A stretch of DNA of 64,000 nucleotides. Source: Basidiobolus meristosporus CBS 931.73 (lineage: Eukaryota > Basidiobolomycota > Basidiobolomycetes > Basidiobolales > Basidiobolaceae). Both the position numbers and the translations under genes were made by a program. Below are positions 29,438-41,472 of this stretch, piece by piece. Numbering within the stretch: position 1 is the first letter of the stretch; each line of letters begins with the position of its first letter. Below the pieces are notes generated by a model, which was not told the origin of the DNA, searched no databases, and worked only from the letters and a program-made list of their open reading frames with translations. The stretch lies in NCBI GenBank assembly GCA_002104905.1, contig MCFE01000370.1:21186-85185 (forward strand), given 5' to 3'.

Positions 29438-32245
29438 TTACAGAAAGCGCACTTCATCCACGCCCATGCTTCTTCTAACCTGGATGATGGAGACTATTTC
29501 TTTGATGGCTTCCTCCAGGATTATGACGTTGTCGACGAGTATACAGATTTCCTCCACTTTTACAGGAGGCGGTGGGATGCCTGCGAAGTCCGGCCCGCCA
29601 TCAGAATCTTGTCCATCAAAGGAATTCATGTTCTGCAAAAAGGAGCCATTGATAGGCACAGCATCGGCACTGGACGGTGCGAACAGGTCATCGTCTTCGT
29701 CGGAGTCCTCATTGATCTTGACCATGGCGGACTTGATCTTGGCCGAGAAGGTTTCTCCGGTATTTCGACTCTCGAACAACGAAGCTCGACGCTCGCTCAA
29801 CAACTGGTCGAAGTTGGGCACTTTGGATCGATAGTAAAGGACGTGCTGCGTGAGAATCCTCAACATCAGAAATATGGTGGGGTTCTTTGCCGGAATCGAT
29901 GAATAGCTGGTTGCGGCGGTGGTAACACTGGCATTGCTGTAGGATTTAATGGATCTACTATCAGGCTCACAACCGTCCTCGCTGCGATCATCTTCCATAT
30001 TCTCTTGATCTTGGAATGAGGTATCCCCCAAGAAGTCTTCCGCTACCGGGGCTTGGGGCCGGATCTCAGTCATCTCCGGGAGAGTCAACCACCCTTCAAG
30101 TGAGCGGCAAGGGCACGACGCCAGCGCAGATATGACTCCCGTCAGAGCCAGATTCAAATCGCAAGAATGGGCGAAGAACCTCGAAAGCAGATTCAGTAAT
30201 ATTTGAATCAGGGCATCGGTTGGTTTAAGACTGTGCTTACAAACGGTGGCTTTCTCGTCTTTTTTGGCGTTTTCTTCTGACAGGGCGCTTGTCATCGTGG
30301 TGTCGTGGGGCTCTTCCTGATTGTTAAGGTACTTGACGTTCGATAGGTTTGGATGCTTCCTATATTTCCTGCCGATTCCCTTCTTTGCCACAAGGTTTCT
30401 ATGTAGACGCTCATGTTCTTCGATCGTAAGCTCCACATCCAACAGGTAATTATCGTATCCCTTGGCCATAGCCATCTGATCGTGGTCCACATCAATGACA
30501 GAAAGCAGCGAAAGATAAAGATCCAAGATGTGAAGATGCGTATCAATGGACGAGAAGCGTTGATGTGGATGGCCTACGGAAAGTTGCTCGTCGCTCGAGC
30601 CCACCATCTCTTCATCCACTTGGACCTCAAGCAAGTCAAGGGATTGCCGACAGTGGTGATTGAGCATCGTATGAAGAAGTTTCAGCGAAGCGGTCACAAC
30701 GTGCTGCGAATTGGATTTACAATTGGTGAAGATGAGATCCTTCATGTTGTAGGGAAGAATGGAAGATGACTCAAATCCAACAGAAACATCAACTGATCCA
30801 ACGCTCGAGTGTAGACTCTCAGCATCGGACTCCTTAACCGCAGTGAGCGAGGGAATTTGCGGGGGAAGCTTGTTGGGCTTTTCGAGCTTCTCCGCCTTTT
30901 CTTCTTCCGGCTCATTTGTACCAGTATTCATCAGGTAGGTGACGATCATGTTATTCAGGTCTTGTTGCGTGATCGACCGAATCAAGACATCTATGTAAGT
31001 GATCACCGCAACGGCAGAGCCGTCGGTATCCGAGCATTCAAGCAAGGAGGGGTACAGGATGTTTTCAAGGAACAGTGTTTTGACATTCGAGAGCAGAGTG
31101 TTGCATATTCCCGAGCTTGGGCAACGGTCAAGGATTTCTTGGGTGAAGTTCAGATATTTCAGGAACAACTCCAGTTGAAATTTAAACTCTGGAGAGGATG
31201 TGGGCTCTGCATCCTCCAGATCCTCCTCGACAGCTGCCACACCATTCTGTCCAAGGCCGTTGTCTCTTGGCTTTCCATCTATGGTGGACGTTACTCGAAG
31301 CTTCCGAGGGAGCTGTGAATAAAAGGCGCCCAAACCAGCGGCAACAATGGTGCAAAAGTCACTGTTCTTGAGGATGAAGTCTCGCAAGGCTCCAGTGGCT
31401 AGCTCGATGATATACAGTACAGAGTGACGCGTATAGTCTCCAGTTTTCCCCTCCTTGTGAATGAACATTAGTAGATACGAAAAGAGAACAAATTCGTATT
31501 CTGCTTTTGGCTCCGAGAGTTTGGAGGGCGAATCTGGTCGGTGTTCAATTTTTGAGAGACTGTAGAGCTTATTGGTAGTCTTCTGGGAAGTTGGTGTGGT
31601 CTTTTGCGGGGTTTTCAGCCATTCTTTATCGTGAAAAAAAATATGAAGCAGCTCGGGATACCCATGAATCTTGTAGCACAGGTTCCGCATGAGCTCCACA
31701 ATCTCTTCAGAGTAAAGCTCATACTGGGTCCTCTCACTCATGCAGCTGTGAAGTAGCTTTAAGGTTGGGGCGTGAACAGCATGGTGAATCAGGAACTTGT
31801 CATCTAGCAAATTTATCATGTTTGAAACAGCTCTAATGGTTTCCCCTCGAATTCCAGGTGGCACATCAGCCTCAGAAAGTTGTACCAGTGAATCGATAAT
31901 GTTGTTCTTCAGGGCATACTCCATGCATGCACCAGTAGTCCCCTCATCAGTTCGAATTTCCTCTTGCACCAAGGTATCTATCATTAACTTTACCAATTCG
32001 GTTAAACTATTATCTTTAATTATCGCCTCTTTCTTTCTGTTTTCCAAGAGCTGGGCCTATCCACCAATGTTGAGAAGGAGGAAAAGTCAACTGTTAGTTG
32101 TGCAGACGAGCAACAATTTGGCCTAAAGAAGAATGCTCACTTGACAGGAAGTCCAGTATTTCTGGAACTTCGCCAGCTGTACAGCGCCTGTGGGTTGCGG
32201 CTTAACACCTATCACTTTTTGTTTGAGCCTTGTAAAATAGTCCAT
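29438..32245 (-). CDS. FHIP-family protein (FTS and Hook-interacting, RAI16-like)
   Basis: Exons (minus): 32245-32141 and 32056-29438; 907 aa. The first exon (M-D-Y-F-T-R-L-K, F-Q-K-Y-W-T-S-C) and the following helices match the FHIP N-terminus. Family landmarks: E-L-M-R-N-L-C-Y-K-I-H-G-Y-P-E-L-L, F-S-Y-L-L-M-F-I-H-K-E-G-K-T-G-D-Y-T-R, and a later S-L-K-L-L-H-T-M-L. Acidic, low-complexity stretches interrupt the C-terminal half. FHIP joins FTS and Hook to link early endosomes to dynein; a fungal counterpart is FhipA of Aspergillus. FTS and Hook are not in this window. The exact assignment rests on motif recognition only. Confidence 0.8.
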
Positions 32246-32518
32246 AACACAACAGGGCCAAGTGGTAGAGGTTGGCTAGATAACGTTCGAATATTCACCA
32301 TCACCAAATAGGTGATTCCAATGTCAACACGATTGATTTTCAATTTGACGGTAATTATCAGGAATTCATGGAGTGAATCAGCACAAATTTGGAGAATATG
32401 TTCGCTTGATTATATGCTGAATCAACCCTATTCAGACAATACGCTTGATTTCGCTCATTTATTTCCACAAAACTAGACAGCGGGTTGATTTTATTCTTCT
32501 AATCATGTTCAAGACAAT

Positions 32519-34050
32519 CTATATTACAGACAAGTCATTTAGCGCCACACAGACAGCTGCTTTGTTGTGGCCGGTGTACTGCCGAATAGTTTCTCCTTTG
32601 GATAGCTCCCATAGGCGCGAAACATGATCCGATGATGCTACAAACCATGAACAACGGTTATCACGAGCACAAAGAGACCTCCAAATATCGTATCAAACCT
32701 GTTACTAAATAGGCAGAGTCGGCCGAGAATGCACAATCCCAAACCCATCGCTGGTGTCCCTGCAATGTTCTTACAGGTTCGAACTTATAATCTGCGGTAT
32801 TCCAGATCTTGACTGTTGTATCGGCTGAGCATGTTGCCAACAATCTGAACAACATAAAGTTAGATATGGGAATGTGGCCATGGCTGCAATAAACAAAATC
32901 TACTTAGTATCAGGGCTGAGTAAAGCTCGAAGTAGATAGGTAGAGTGAGCCGAAAACGTCGCAGTTGGACGCAAGTCCGAAAAGTCGGGATTTGATGTTC
33001 TCCAAACATAGCAATTGCCCTGTGAGAAGTCCCCGAATATAAATCAGTATCAGGTCTTCTCAGTTCGCTGCCTATGGACTTACTTTGTTGTTTCCAGCAA
33101 CCAGCATAGACCCATCACCAGCGACCGTGACTGAGCGAACGGGAACATCCTCCTCAGGTACCTAATGAAACAAGCGTATCAACACGAGGTTGTCAAGTTC
33201 CAAGAAGAGTTGATCTTACAAGCTCGTATGAGCAGCAATTTTCTCCAAGATCCCATATCTTGATGCTTCCATTTTGATCACACGAAACGATCTCTCCTTG
33301 GTTGGGATGAATGGCAACATCGTTCACAGGTCCTTTATGATCATAATTACGTTGGATAGCCGGTGCTCTGCAGTGGGCAAAGTTCAGGAAAACGCTTCAC
33401 TCGAAAGCATGACTTATTCATTACCTGACATCCCAAATTTTTACAGTGCCGTCTTCACTACCAGTGGCCATCCATTTTCCCTCAATATGAAACGCTACTG
33501 AGGTGATGTTACCAGTATGTCCGTCGAAAGAAACCACCTGGCTAGAGTGAGTATTTTCCCATGACTCTATTACAAGTAGAGAGCAACTTACAGGATTGGG
33601 GTTTGTGCTATTGATATCGTAGAGGCGAACATGTTGGTTCCCTAGAACAGAAAGAAATTACGAATCAATTGACTTGAATGATGCAAAAAGAATCAGGAAA
33701 TAACAACCAGCTGCGGCAAGGTATCTTTTGTCTGGTGAGATGCACAATCTGTTTACTTGCTTGAAAAGAAAGAAGCATTAATTAAGGGATTCTAGGAATG
33801 TAACGAAACGCTTCAACACTAACAGAGTCTGGATGTTGAATAGTTCTAGAGCAAACACCGCTGAGAGCCTCCCAAAAACGAATGGTATGATCATAACCAG
33901 CTGTCACCAAGATCACCGAATGCGCCTCTTGCGTGGGTGGTTGCTGCTGCTGCTGTGGATAGTGATGAGCGGTGTTTTTTCTAGACAACAGCGTTAATCA
34001 AAGAACGCGCCTGAGGGGACTGTCTTCGCTCACCTAGAGTAAACGGGCAT
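32519..34050 (-). CDS. LST8: WD40 TOR-complex subunit Lst8
   Basis: Exons (minus): 34050-34034, 33980-33824, 33759-33708, 33641-33592, 33537-33425, 33367-33220, 33161-33084, 33019-32904, 32844-32699, 32637-32519; 996 nt, 331 aa. Seven WD40 repeats fill the protein and match mLST8/Gbeta[42 protein letters not shown], and [12 protein letters not shown] near the end. Lst8 stabilises the kinase domain of TOR in complexes 1 and 2. A five-Gln tract follows the short first exon. All nine introns are 50-90 bp and keep the phase. Confidence 0.95.
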
Positions 34051-34354
34051 TGGAAGAAGTTGAAATGATAGTACAAGTACGAAATCAACTTGGTCTTGAT
34101 ACTACGTATTAGTACTTGGTTATTAATGGCTTTAAGAATGGTTGCTCAATAAACCTAATCAAAACCCGGATCAAGTCGAACAATCATTTAAAATCAGCTT
34201 GTATGCACAAGTTAAGTCAACAGATCAGATTAAAAAATGTAGATTTTATTAAACCACTCGTGTGGCCAAGTTACAAATACATGATGATATGTATTAGAGT
34301 GAAGCCCCTCTATATTGTATTGTATACCGCCCATGAATTGCACGAGATGCTGGC
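34051..34354. other. Intergenic Lst8 / PP5
   Basis: AT-rich. No gene recognised. Confidence 0.4.
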
Positions 34355-36413
34355 TTAAATACCAAATCCGCTAAAGTTACTTGCGTACTGCATAGGGCGT
34401 ACATTTGGATGAGGCTAGAGAAACTGTTAGCGCTGTTGAGATTAAAGAAATGTGTCTTCACATACCACAGCCTCGAATGTCTTGTAGGTTAGTTTCAGGT
34501 CAGGAGTGACATTTATGTAAGCCCCCTTGTTGCCCACCGAGTCGCTGTTAAGGAATGGTGAGATGGGTGTTGGACCGACGCGTACTCCAGGTGAAAGAAG
34601 CTTACCAATAGTTGGGTGCTGAGAAAACGGTAACACACTTTCCGTTATGCTCAATAACATAACCATTGTCCTTGACCTCGTGACTACGAATGACAAGATC
34701 TAGAGCAACCAAGTTAGCGTTTAGCCATACAAAGGATGGAGTTTGAAGGGGACCACTCACCCAAATCGTTAGTCTTCAGGAAATTCTCGGTAACATCAGG
34801 GCCGAATTGAAGGCCGACTCCACGCTTGCTAGGGCCACGGCCCATCTGGGGTTGGGGGTCTGACCAGAGCATCTCGCACATAAGACCTTCATGGCCTGGC
34901 TGGGAGAATCTATCGATCTTGCGGATCTCGTCAAGAGTAACGTTGTCTCTGCTAAAGAGTCCTCCGTGGACAACAAAGATTTTGTTTTGGACAACGTGGG
35001 CAAGTGGAAGAACGTTGAAGGTCTCCGTGAACAGCTTGAACATAGTCTCAGAGAACTTGCTCTTGACCTCACCCTCGAAACCATACACCTTGTTCATGTC
35101 AATTGTCTCGTGGTTTCCTCTGGTCATGAACAAAGCACCAGGATACAACCAACGATAGGCAAGCAATGTAAATATAACCTCAAGGGAGAAGCTACCACGG
35201 TCAACAAAGTCACCATTGAAGAGGTAAATGTTGGTGGGCGAGGGTTTCCCGTTGAGCTCGAAGATATTGAGCAGGTCGTAGAATTGGCCTGTGCAGAAAC
35301 CTTGGTGAGACATGATGAACCAGCGAGCTGTATGGTGTGGGATGGTATTTACCGTGAACATCACCGCAGACCGTCAAGGTGGCGTCTTCAGGGATGGAAA
35401 CGTCGACAAGACTGGGCATTTCCTTGAATATCTTCTTGGCTGCCAAAAGGATCTAGCGGTAAAGAAGGTCGATCAGAAGTCCAATGGGTCGTTCGCAATG
35501 CCGAGCAATACCTGATACGAGTACTTCTTGTGGATCTTCTTTTGATTTCTGAAGCGCTCGATCATATCCTCAACGAATTCCAAATCGATCTGGTTATCTT
35601 TGATGTGTGCACCGTCGTATGAAGACTCCACAACTACGCAAAAGTGGTTTCAGTCAGTCTCGGATGATGGGTAAGTTCCAAGTATTGAACAGTCAACCTA
35701 TCGAGTCAACGTCAAGCGAATCCGCCACGCTACGACTCAGCTCATCTACCTCAATGGCTTTTTCGAACTCGATTCTACGAACAATCTTTTCGCATTCGGC
35801 GAGTTTTTTCACGGCATCTGCATCACGAGGTGCTTTTTTCACGACCTAGTATCGTGTCATGTTGGTCAACGCTACAAGGGTTCAGTGGCGATAGCGGACT
35901 TACGATTCTAAAATCTCTCAAACTCTCCTTGAACTTGCACAATGCCATGTTGGCAATACCCCTTCTGTAGTAGCCCTGGATAAAAAAGTCAGCTTACTGC
36001 ACTTACCCCCTACGCTGGGCGCTACCTACCTTCACATAGTTGGGATCTGTCTCGATGGCCTTTTCAGCATCTCTGAGGTAGGGAGAATGTTAGGACGCGC
36101 GACTGAGCTTAGAGGAAGTAAAAGGATGGAACCTGATGGCGTAACCGTAAGCCTCAGTTTTTGTGTGAGCAAGGGCACGGTTAGCGTAATAAGAGGCCAC
36201 AAAAGGATTGGCTTCGATGGCTTCGTTGTATTTTTCGATGGCTTCTTTGTACTTTTTGGCTTGTCGAAGTAGTGTTTAGATCCCTGGGAAACAAAGTGAT
36301 AGGCAACCATAAGACCTACCAGCAAAGAGTTTGTTAGCTTCTCCTTTGACCGCTTCAGCCCTTTCTTTTTCTACGTCTGACACAGCCATTTGGGTGTTCT
36401 GCTCGTTGGACAT
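34355..36413 (-). CDS. PPT1: Serine/threonine protein phosphatase 5 (TPR-PPP)
   Basis: Eleven exons (minus): 36413-36320, 36259-36133, 36072-36030, 35975-35904, 35845-35698, 35633-35512, 35452-35353, 35288-34761, 34699-34606, 34544-34466, 34414-34355; 488 aa (human 499). Three TPRs cover about 15-125 ([23 protein letters not shown]). The PPP catalytic domain has C-G-D-V-H-G, G-D-F-V-D-R-G, R-G-N-H-E-T, H-G-G-L and R-S-H-E-V, the metal-binding set. The C-terminal helix (M-Q-Y-A) resembles the autoinhibitory end. PP5 binds Hsp90 through the TPR and dephosphorylates clients and co-chaperones. The start Met precedes the TPR closely, as in the family. Confidence 0.96.
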
Positions 36414-36664
36414 GCTTCCTTTGCCGTAACGTAGGTTCAGGAGCGATTTTTTAGCTCTAGTTTAAAAATACCCAGGCTTACACCATGTCTGCTGAGCGAT
36501 CGGGAAAAAAAAAGCTTCTCAACCACCAATCTGCCACCAATCTGCCACCAATTTGCGATTGTAAACTTGACTAAACCTGGCTAAACTGATCTGTGACAGT
36601 GTTTCTCCATTTGGGCAGTATAATACTTACGAAATGTCTATAATTTATTTATTATATATTCATT

Positions 36665-37739
36665 TCAGTCATCAATATCGTAGAGCCCAGTTGTCACAGG
36701 GGCGTTGTGTCTGTAGCTCTCGAACTCACTTTCTGACTGGTCATCCGAGTCCTCGTCAATATAGTTCTCATCGCCATCGTCCTCTACAATCTCCTCGGCA
36801 GAATATGAGGAGGATGGCTCGCTGCTCGATTCATGGAACAGTCTTCTGGCGTTGGCTTCCACTGTGTTCATGACTTCCTCATCGTCTATGCACTCTATCA
36901 GGTCCTCCAACGTCATGTCCAGATCGGCTAACGATGGCTCTAGTAGTCGGAATATTTTGATCGCGTCTTCTTCAGTCAACTCTTCGCCATCCTCCTCCTC
37001 CTCCTCGTCGCTATCACTTTGTTTGTCGGCCTTTTTCATTACCATTGGCTGTTTTCCTTTCTTATTGGCAGAAATATTCCAGTCCCAGAGAGGCACAAAT
37101 GACTCGAAGAATCCGACATCTTCAAATAAGTTAGGGAATATCCAGATGCCAGGCTTACAGATGATGTAGGTAGATACATAGAACGCCAGCCGGATGATGG
37201 AGATGGCCATAAGTAGCCCCAGCAAGCTGATGGCTGTGACAGATAAATACCAAGCACCGTCCCGCATGAAAGCCGGCCAAAGTGGGAACATCACGAAGAA
37301 TAACACCAGAGCCACCAAGCCAATGGCCCCCAAAATGGTTCGAAGTTGGGAGCCTTCATAGAGCCAGACAAAGCAACCGTTCTCGGTAAACTTGCGAACA
37401 GGCATCATAGTCAGGGAGTCCCCGCTCTTGTGACAGCTTGCAATCAGGCCGTGATCCAAAAGCGTTTGAAGCACGCTCTCTGCCTCCTCTCTTGAGGCAA
37501 CCTTGGGCCGAGCCTTATTGGGATAGCCAGCACCTAGTAGGGAGGCGCATGCGCTAGAGCCTGACCACAAACCAGTTTAGTTAGGAGCATAGGCCAGGGA
37601 CGAACGCCCACTTACCTTTGAAGTATTTTACTCTCCTCTCGTTCATGATTCCTTCTTTGACTTTTAGCCCGGATTGCTCCGTTTTCAATAAATAATCCGC
37701 CACCTTTAAGCATTGTTGGAGAACATCTTGGGAAGCCAT
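36665..37739 (-). CDS. SEC62: ER translocation protein Sec62
   Basis: Exons (minus): 37739-37616 and 37560-36665; 339 aa. The N-terminal basic domain (about 1-100) is followed by two membrane helices (about 115-137 and 148-170) and the family signature W-I-F-P-N-L-F-E-D-V-G-F-F-E-S-F. The cytosolic tail is very acidic (E-E-E-E-E-D-G-E-E) and ends in further Asp/Glu blocks. Sec62 works with Sec61, Sec63 and associated proteins in post-translational translocation of proteins into the ER. The acidic C-terminus is longer than in yeast. Confidence 0.93.
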
Positions 37740-37998
37740 GGGAACGATTTAGGCGCAAGCACAATAAAGTCGATGGAAATGTGACGGCCAATTTATAGGC
37801 ACCCTTCTGTTATTTGACACTTATCGGAGGAATTTGGATTTCATACATCAACATGAAATGGATAGTTTCGTGCTATGCGAAAGGTTTCGACGTTTGATGT
37901 TGGGTTTCCAAACATAGGACGTGTATGCTCAGTGATTTATTCATGGTATACGGAGGGGGGGGGGTAAATATGAAGGCATCTGAAGTTTGCCTGTGTTA

Positions 37999-38676
37999 TC
38001 AAAAATGGTCCAAAGTCATTTGCTTCGCTATATCAGTAGTCTCAACGAACTTACGAAACTCCTCAAAACTTATCTTGCCATCGCCATCCTGATCGGCTTC
38101 CGCGATAGTCTTGTCCACAATTTGCTGTAACCGAATGTCTTTGATATTGTTACCCACCATCATCTTCAACACCAAAAACAGCTCCCCATTGGAGATGTAT
38201 CCATCGCGATCCATGTCATAAACCTTGAAAGCATCTGTGGAGAGGAGGCTTGTGTTAGCATGGTCTTCCTGCAAGCAAGAAACGCCTGTGTTCGGGGGAG
38301 GTGAAGATGCTTACATAGGAGTTTTTCGGATTTATTTCCCTTTGCGCTGAAACTACTCAAGCCGCGAATGAATTCCTCAAAGTCAACATCTCCCCCACCG
38401 TCCTCATCAAGAACAGCGATCATACGTTGAGCCAGAGGGTTCGTGGCAATCTGCGGAAGGGCCAAGAACTCATCTTTGTCAATTGAGCCACTCCCATCCC
38501 TATCTAACTTTTGAAAACGTTTGTAAAGACGCTGAATCTCCTCCGCTGTGACTGAATTTGGAAAGTACAACAAAGGGCAACCATTAGGTGCGTGCCTTAC
38601 GAAGTGTGAGCTACATCCACTTACAGTTGGAGGAGTTCACCATGCTGTCAAGCTGCGCGGACTGATTATTACCCAT
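37999..38676 (-). CDS. CNB1: Calcineurin regulatory subunit B
   Basis: Exons (minus): 38676-38625, 38551-38315, 38234-37999; 174 aa. The start M-G-N-N fits an N-myristoylation signal, which favours this Met. Four EF-hands follow (loops [32 protein letters not shown]), with the family strings Y-I-S-N-G-E-L-F and M-M-V-G-N-N between hands 3 and 4. It binds calcineurin A and transmits Ca2+ signals in the cytosol. Confidence 0.96.
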
Positions 38677-38968
38677 CCCGAACTATCTGGGGGTTGTGAA
38701 TTTCCTAATAGTGTTCTTCTTGATAAAGTGAGGGATTCCAAAACGGAAACGCCAGTCGCTTTGGGTATAGAAGCAATTAAGGTTGGCTGGTTGTATGCGC
38801 AGTCGAAACATATACTCGATAAGCGTTGAATCATATGCTCGATATTTTAATTACTGAATTAATGGACATTGAGAGCAGATCGAAAATGATAGGATTCGAA
38901 CTACACTGAGGGTGGTTTAATACTTGATAAAAATTTCGACGCTTCTGCGATACTTTCTCTACGAAAAT

Positions 38969-39874
38969 ATGGCAACAAACTTGTGGAGTGATTCAAAGGC
39001 AAGAAACAAAGTCCTAACAAATGCCGCTTTGACAGGTACGGCAACACCAATCTAATGACCGCAGCCGGCGTGGACAGTTCATGCTGCAATGACAGCGACA
39101 TACTCACGAAACGTTTTCATTTACCTTGCTTGTAGCCGTGGGTGGATCTTTGTTAGGAGCAACAGCTGCTATTATAACTAGAAAGCCAGTGAAGTCCTGG
39201 GCTTTCAATACTGGTGCGAATTTTGGAATCTTTGGATTGACGTTCTTTTGTGAGTTCGTTTGCTTTGCCTATGCTCGAAACGCTTCAACCACTTAACTGA
39301 GCCTCGAAATAGCCCTGCGCCATTCTCTAATGACCATTCAACGAGAGAAAAATGTCCCATTAGATCTGAAAGATGGTGTGACTCGTGACGTCGATGAATT
39401 ATATAGTAGTATATTGGCTGGTGCAGCAGCTGGTGGAGTGTTTGCCGCCATGACACGTAAGTGAAGTAGGGACCTCCACCTATACATCCGCATCCTAACT
39501 GGGTTCTTACAGGTGGACAAAGCGCCATGCTCTCGGGGGCAACCACGTTTGGTCTGCTCTGTGGGGTTGGGCAATTTGCATATACAAAAGTCTATCGTTA
39601 CCGTCAACAACTCATCCTCGAGGCACGCAACACAGCGCCTATAGACGTAGAAGCTGAACAAACCGTCGTTGAAAACAAGCCTATTATGGAGCGGGTCATT
39701 GATTATCTCACTGAGGTCGAATGGTCCCCTCTCAAGAAACTCTCAAACGATGAATATCGTGAGATCTTGAAGGAAAAGCTTGTCGTTCTTGACACAGAGC
39801 TTGCCGACTTGGATCGAATGATTGCCGAGTCTGAAGCCAAGTCCCGAGAAATCTTGGGCCAGAATGCTGCTTAA
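38969..39874 (+). CDS. Tim17/Tim22/Tim23-family membrane protein
   Basis: Exons: 38969-39035, 39136-39249, 39313-39456, 39513-39874; 228 aa. Four small-residue-rich helices (G-G-S-L-L-G-A, G-A-N-F-G-I-F-G, L-A-G-A-A-A-G-G-V-F-A, S-G-A-T-T-F-G-L-L-C-G) carry the GxxxG pattern of the Tim17/22/23 fold. A hydrophilic C-terminus of about 85 residues with coiled-coil character follows (L-D-R-M-I-A-E-S-E). This layout resembles the wider family used in inner-membrane import or complex I assembly (TIMMDC1-like), rather than Tim23 itself. The exact member is not determined. The first exon offers a short N-terminus without an obvious presequence. Confidence 0.75.
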
Positions 39875-40119
39875 TCTTGTCCCCTCTTGTCACCTCCATC
39901 ACTGTCTCAATCATGTATCACTTCATTCCATTTGAAACAATAAAACATAGCCTCACAGGGCCTCGAAATGTTGCAATTCCCCCGGATAACATTGGCTACA
40001 GTGTGGCCCTTCGCAGGAAAATTTAGTATGGCTGAGATGAGCCTTTTGGGATGGACGGGATTGTGTGCAAATTTCTCTTCGAGGTAAATTAAGCACAATC
40101 GATTTCCCCTGCCACTCTC

Positions 40120-41421
40120 ATGTTTCATTTGGCCTGTAGAAATGTGGTGAAAGCGAACTGGAGGGGCGCCCAAACCCTACAATTAGCGCGGAACTTCTCG
40201 GGAGCCTCCATAAACCTTGGGAAGCGGAGTCTTCCAAGAGAGGTGAAAACGAAAGGCATAACCGTGCCCAAGGATGCCTACCTCATGTCCGATAAAATCA
40301 AGAAACTCGCTAGCAATGATAAACTCGCAGACGCCATTGCTTTGGTGATGAATTCGCCCTTGAGAGCGCAGTCCACTGTCGTGTGGAACCACCTTATTGA
40401 TGAGTGTGGTAAGAAGCAAATGGTTGGGAAGGCATTCAAACTTTTCCAAGAGGTATGTACTTTGGATATTGCTTACGCCCAACGCAACCCATTCACCAAG
40501 CCATACCTGGTTCCCTAGATGAAACGCCGTGGCCACGCGCCCAATGAGAAAACCTTCACCATTTTGATTAATGCTTGCGCAAACTCCGTTTCTGCCTCTC
40601 CTACAGCACTCCAAAAAGCACTGGAGCTGTATAATAAGATGGTCCAATCCGACTCTCCCCCCTCCTTGGTTCATACCAACACGCTGATCAAGGCCTGCTC
40701 CCGAGCCGGCGACATGAAAACTCTTGCTGATTCATATAACAGCCTGGATACTCGAGGACCCGGCGCCCCCGACGTTGTAACGTACAATCTAGTTATCAGT
40801 GCATTTGCACACAAAGGAGGTGATGATGGGTTCAAGTTTGCTTTCCAGGTATGGGAAGACTTCCGCAGAGACCTAAGGCAGTATGAAAAATCACAAGTCA
40901 AGCGGCAAGACGATTATGACCCATACGCTGATCTATATCAAAGCCAACGGAGACGCACCATTCCAGAGCGTAACATGCGACTTGATGTTGAGATAGTGAA
41001 CTCGATCCTCCTTGCCTGTAAGAATGCCGACTCGAAGGAGAATATCGAGCAGGCATTTACCATTCTCAGCGACGTGTACGGATTGGGCAGGGTGCGTGAG
41101 AAGTTGTCCCACTATGGACTGGGCAATGAGGCAGATGAGCTGAGCAATATAGAAAACGCCGCATACTTGAGGCCCAAGCGCAGTACAGTTGACCTCATTA
41201 TCGGGATATGCCTGAAGGCCAAGGAATTCCAACGTGGCGTTGATTATTATTCCGAGATTGTCCAGAAGTACCCGACCCTTCAGCTAGACATCCAAAATTT
41301 CTCCACCGTTTCGTTTCTCTTCCTTCGCCGCATTGCGGAAATACACGGCCACCGGGGGTCCCTTTACGACTCGCAGAGCTTCAAAGTTCGTAGAAATATA
41401 GAGAATGCGGACGGAAAATAG
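40120..41421 (+). CDS. Pentatricopeptide-repeat (PPR) protein, probably mitochondrial
   Basis: Exons: 40120-40452 and 40519-41421; 411 aa. The N-terminus (M-F-H-L-A-C-R-N-V-V-K, R-N-F-S) is basic with Ser, no acid in the first 30 residues, a likely mitochondrial presequence. PPR units are visible from about 95 (W-N-H-L-I-D, F-T-I-L-I-N-A-C, T-N-T-L-I-K-A-C-S-R-A-G-D, T-Y-N-L-V-I-S-A-F). Family members bind organelle RNAs. The target RNA cannot be predicted here. It faces the next PPR gene (minus strand), 3' ends 51 bp apart. Confidence 0.8.
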
Positions 41422-41472
41422 TGTACCATTCGAAGTATAATAAATATGTGTATTTGCTGATCTGTTTATTCT

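Noticed and set aside
38880-38960. TTCGAA-type T-loop-like string suggesting a tRNA
   Set aside because: No matching A box, stems or acceptor arm on either strand.
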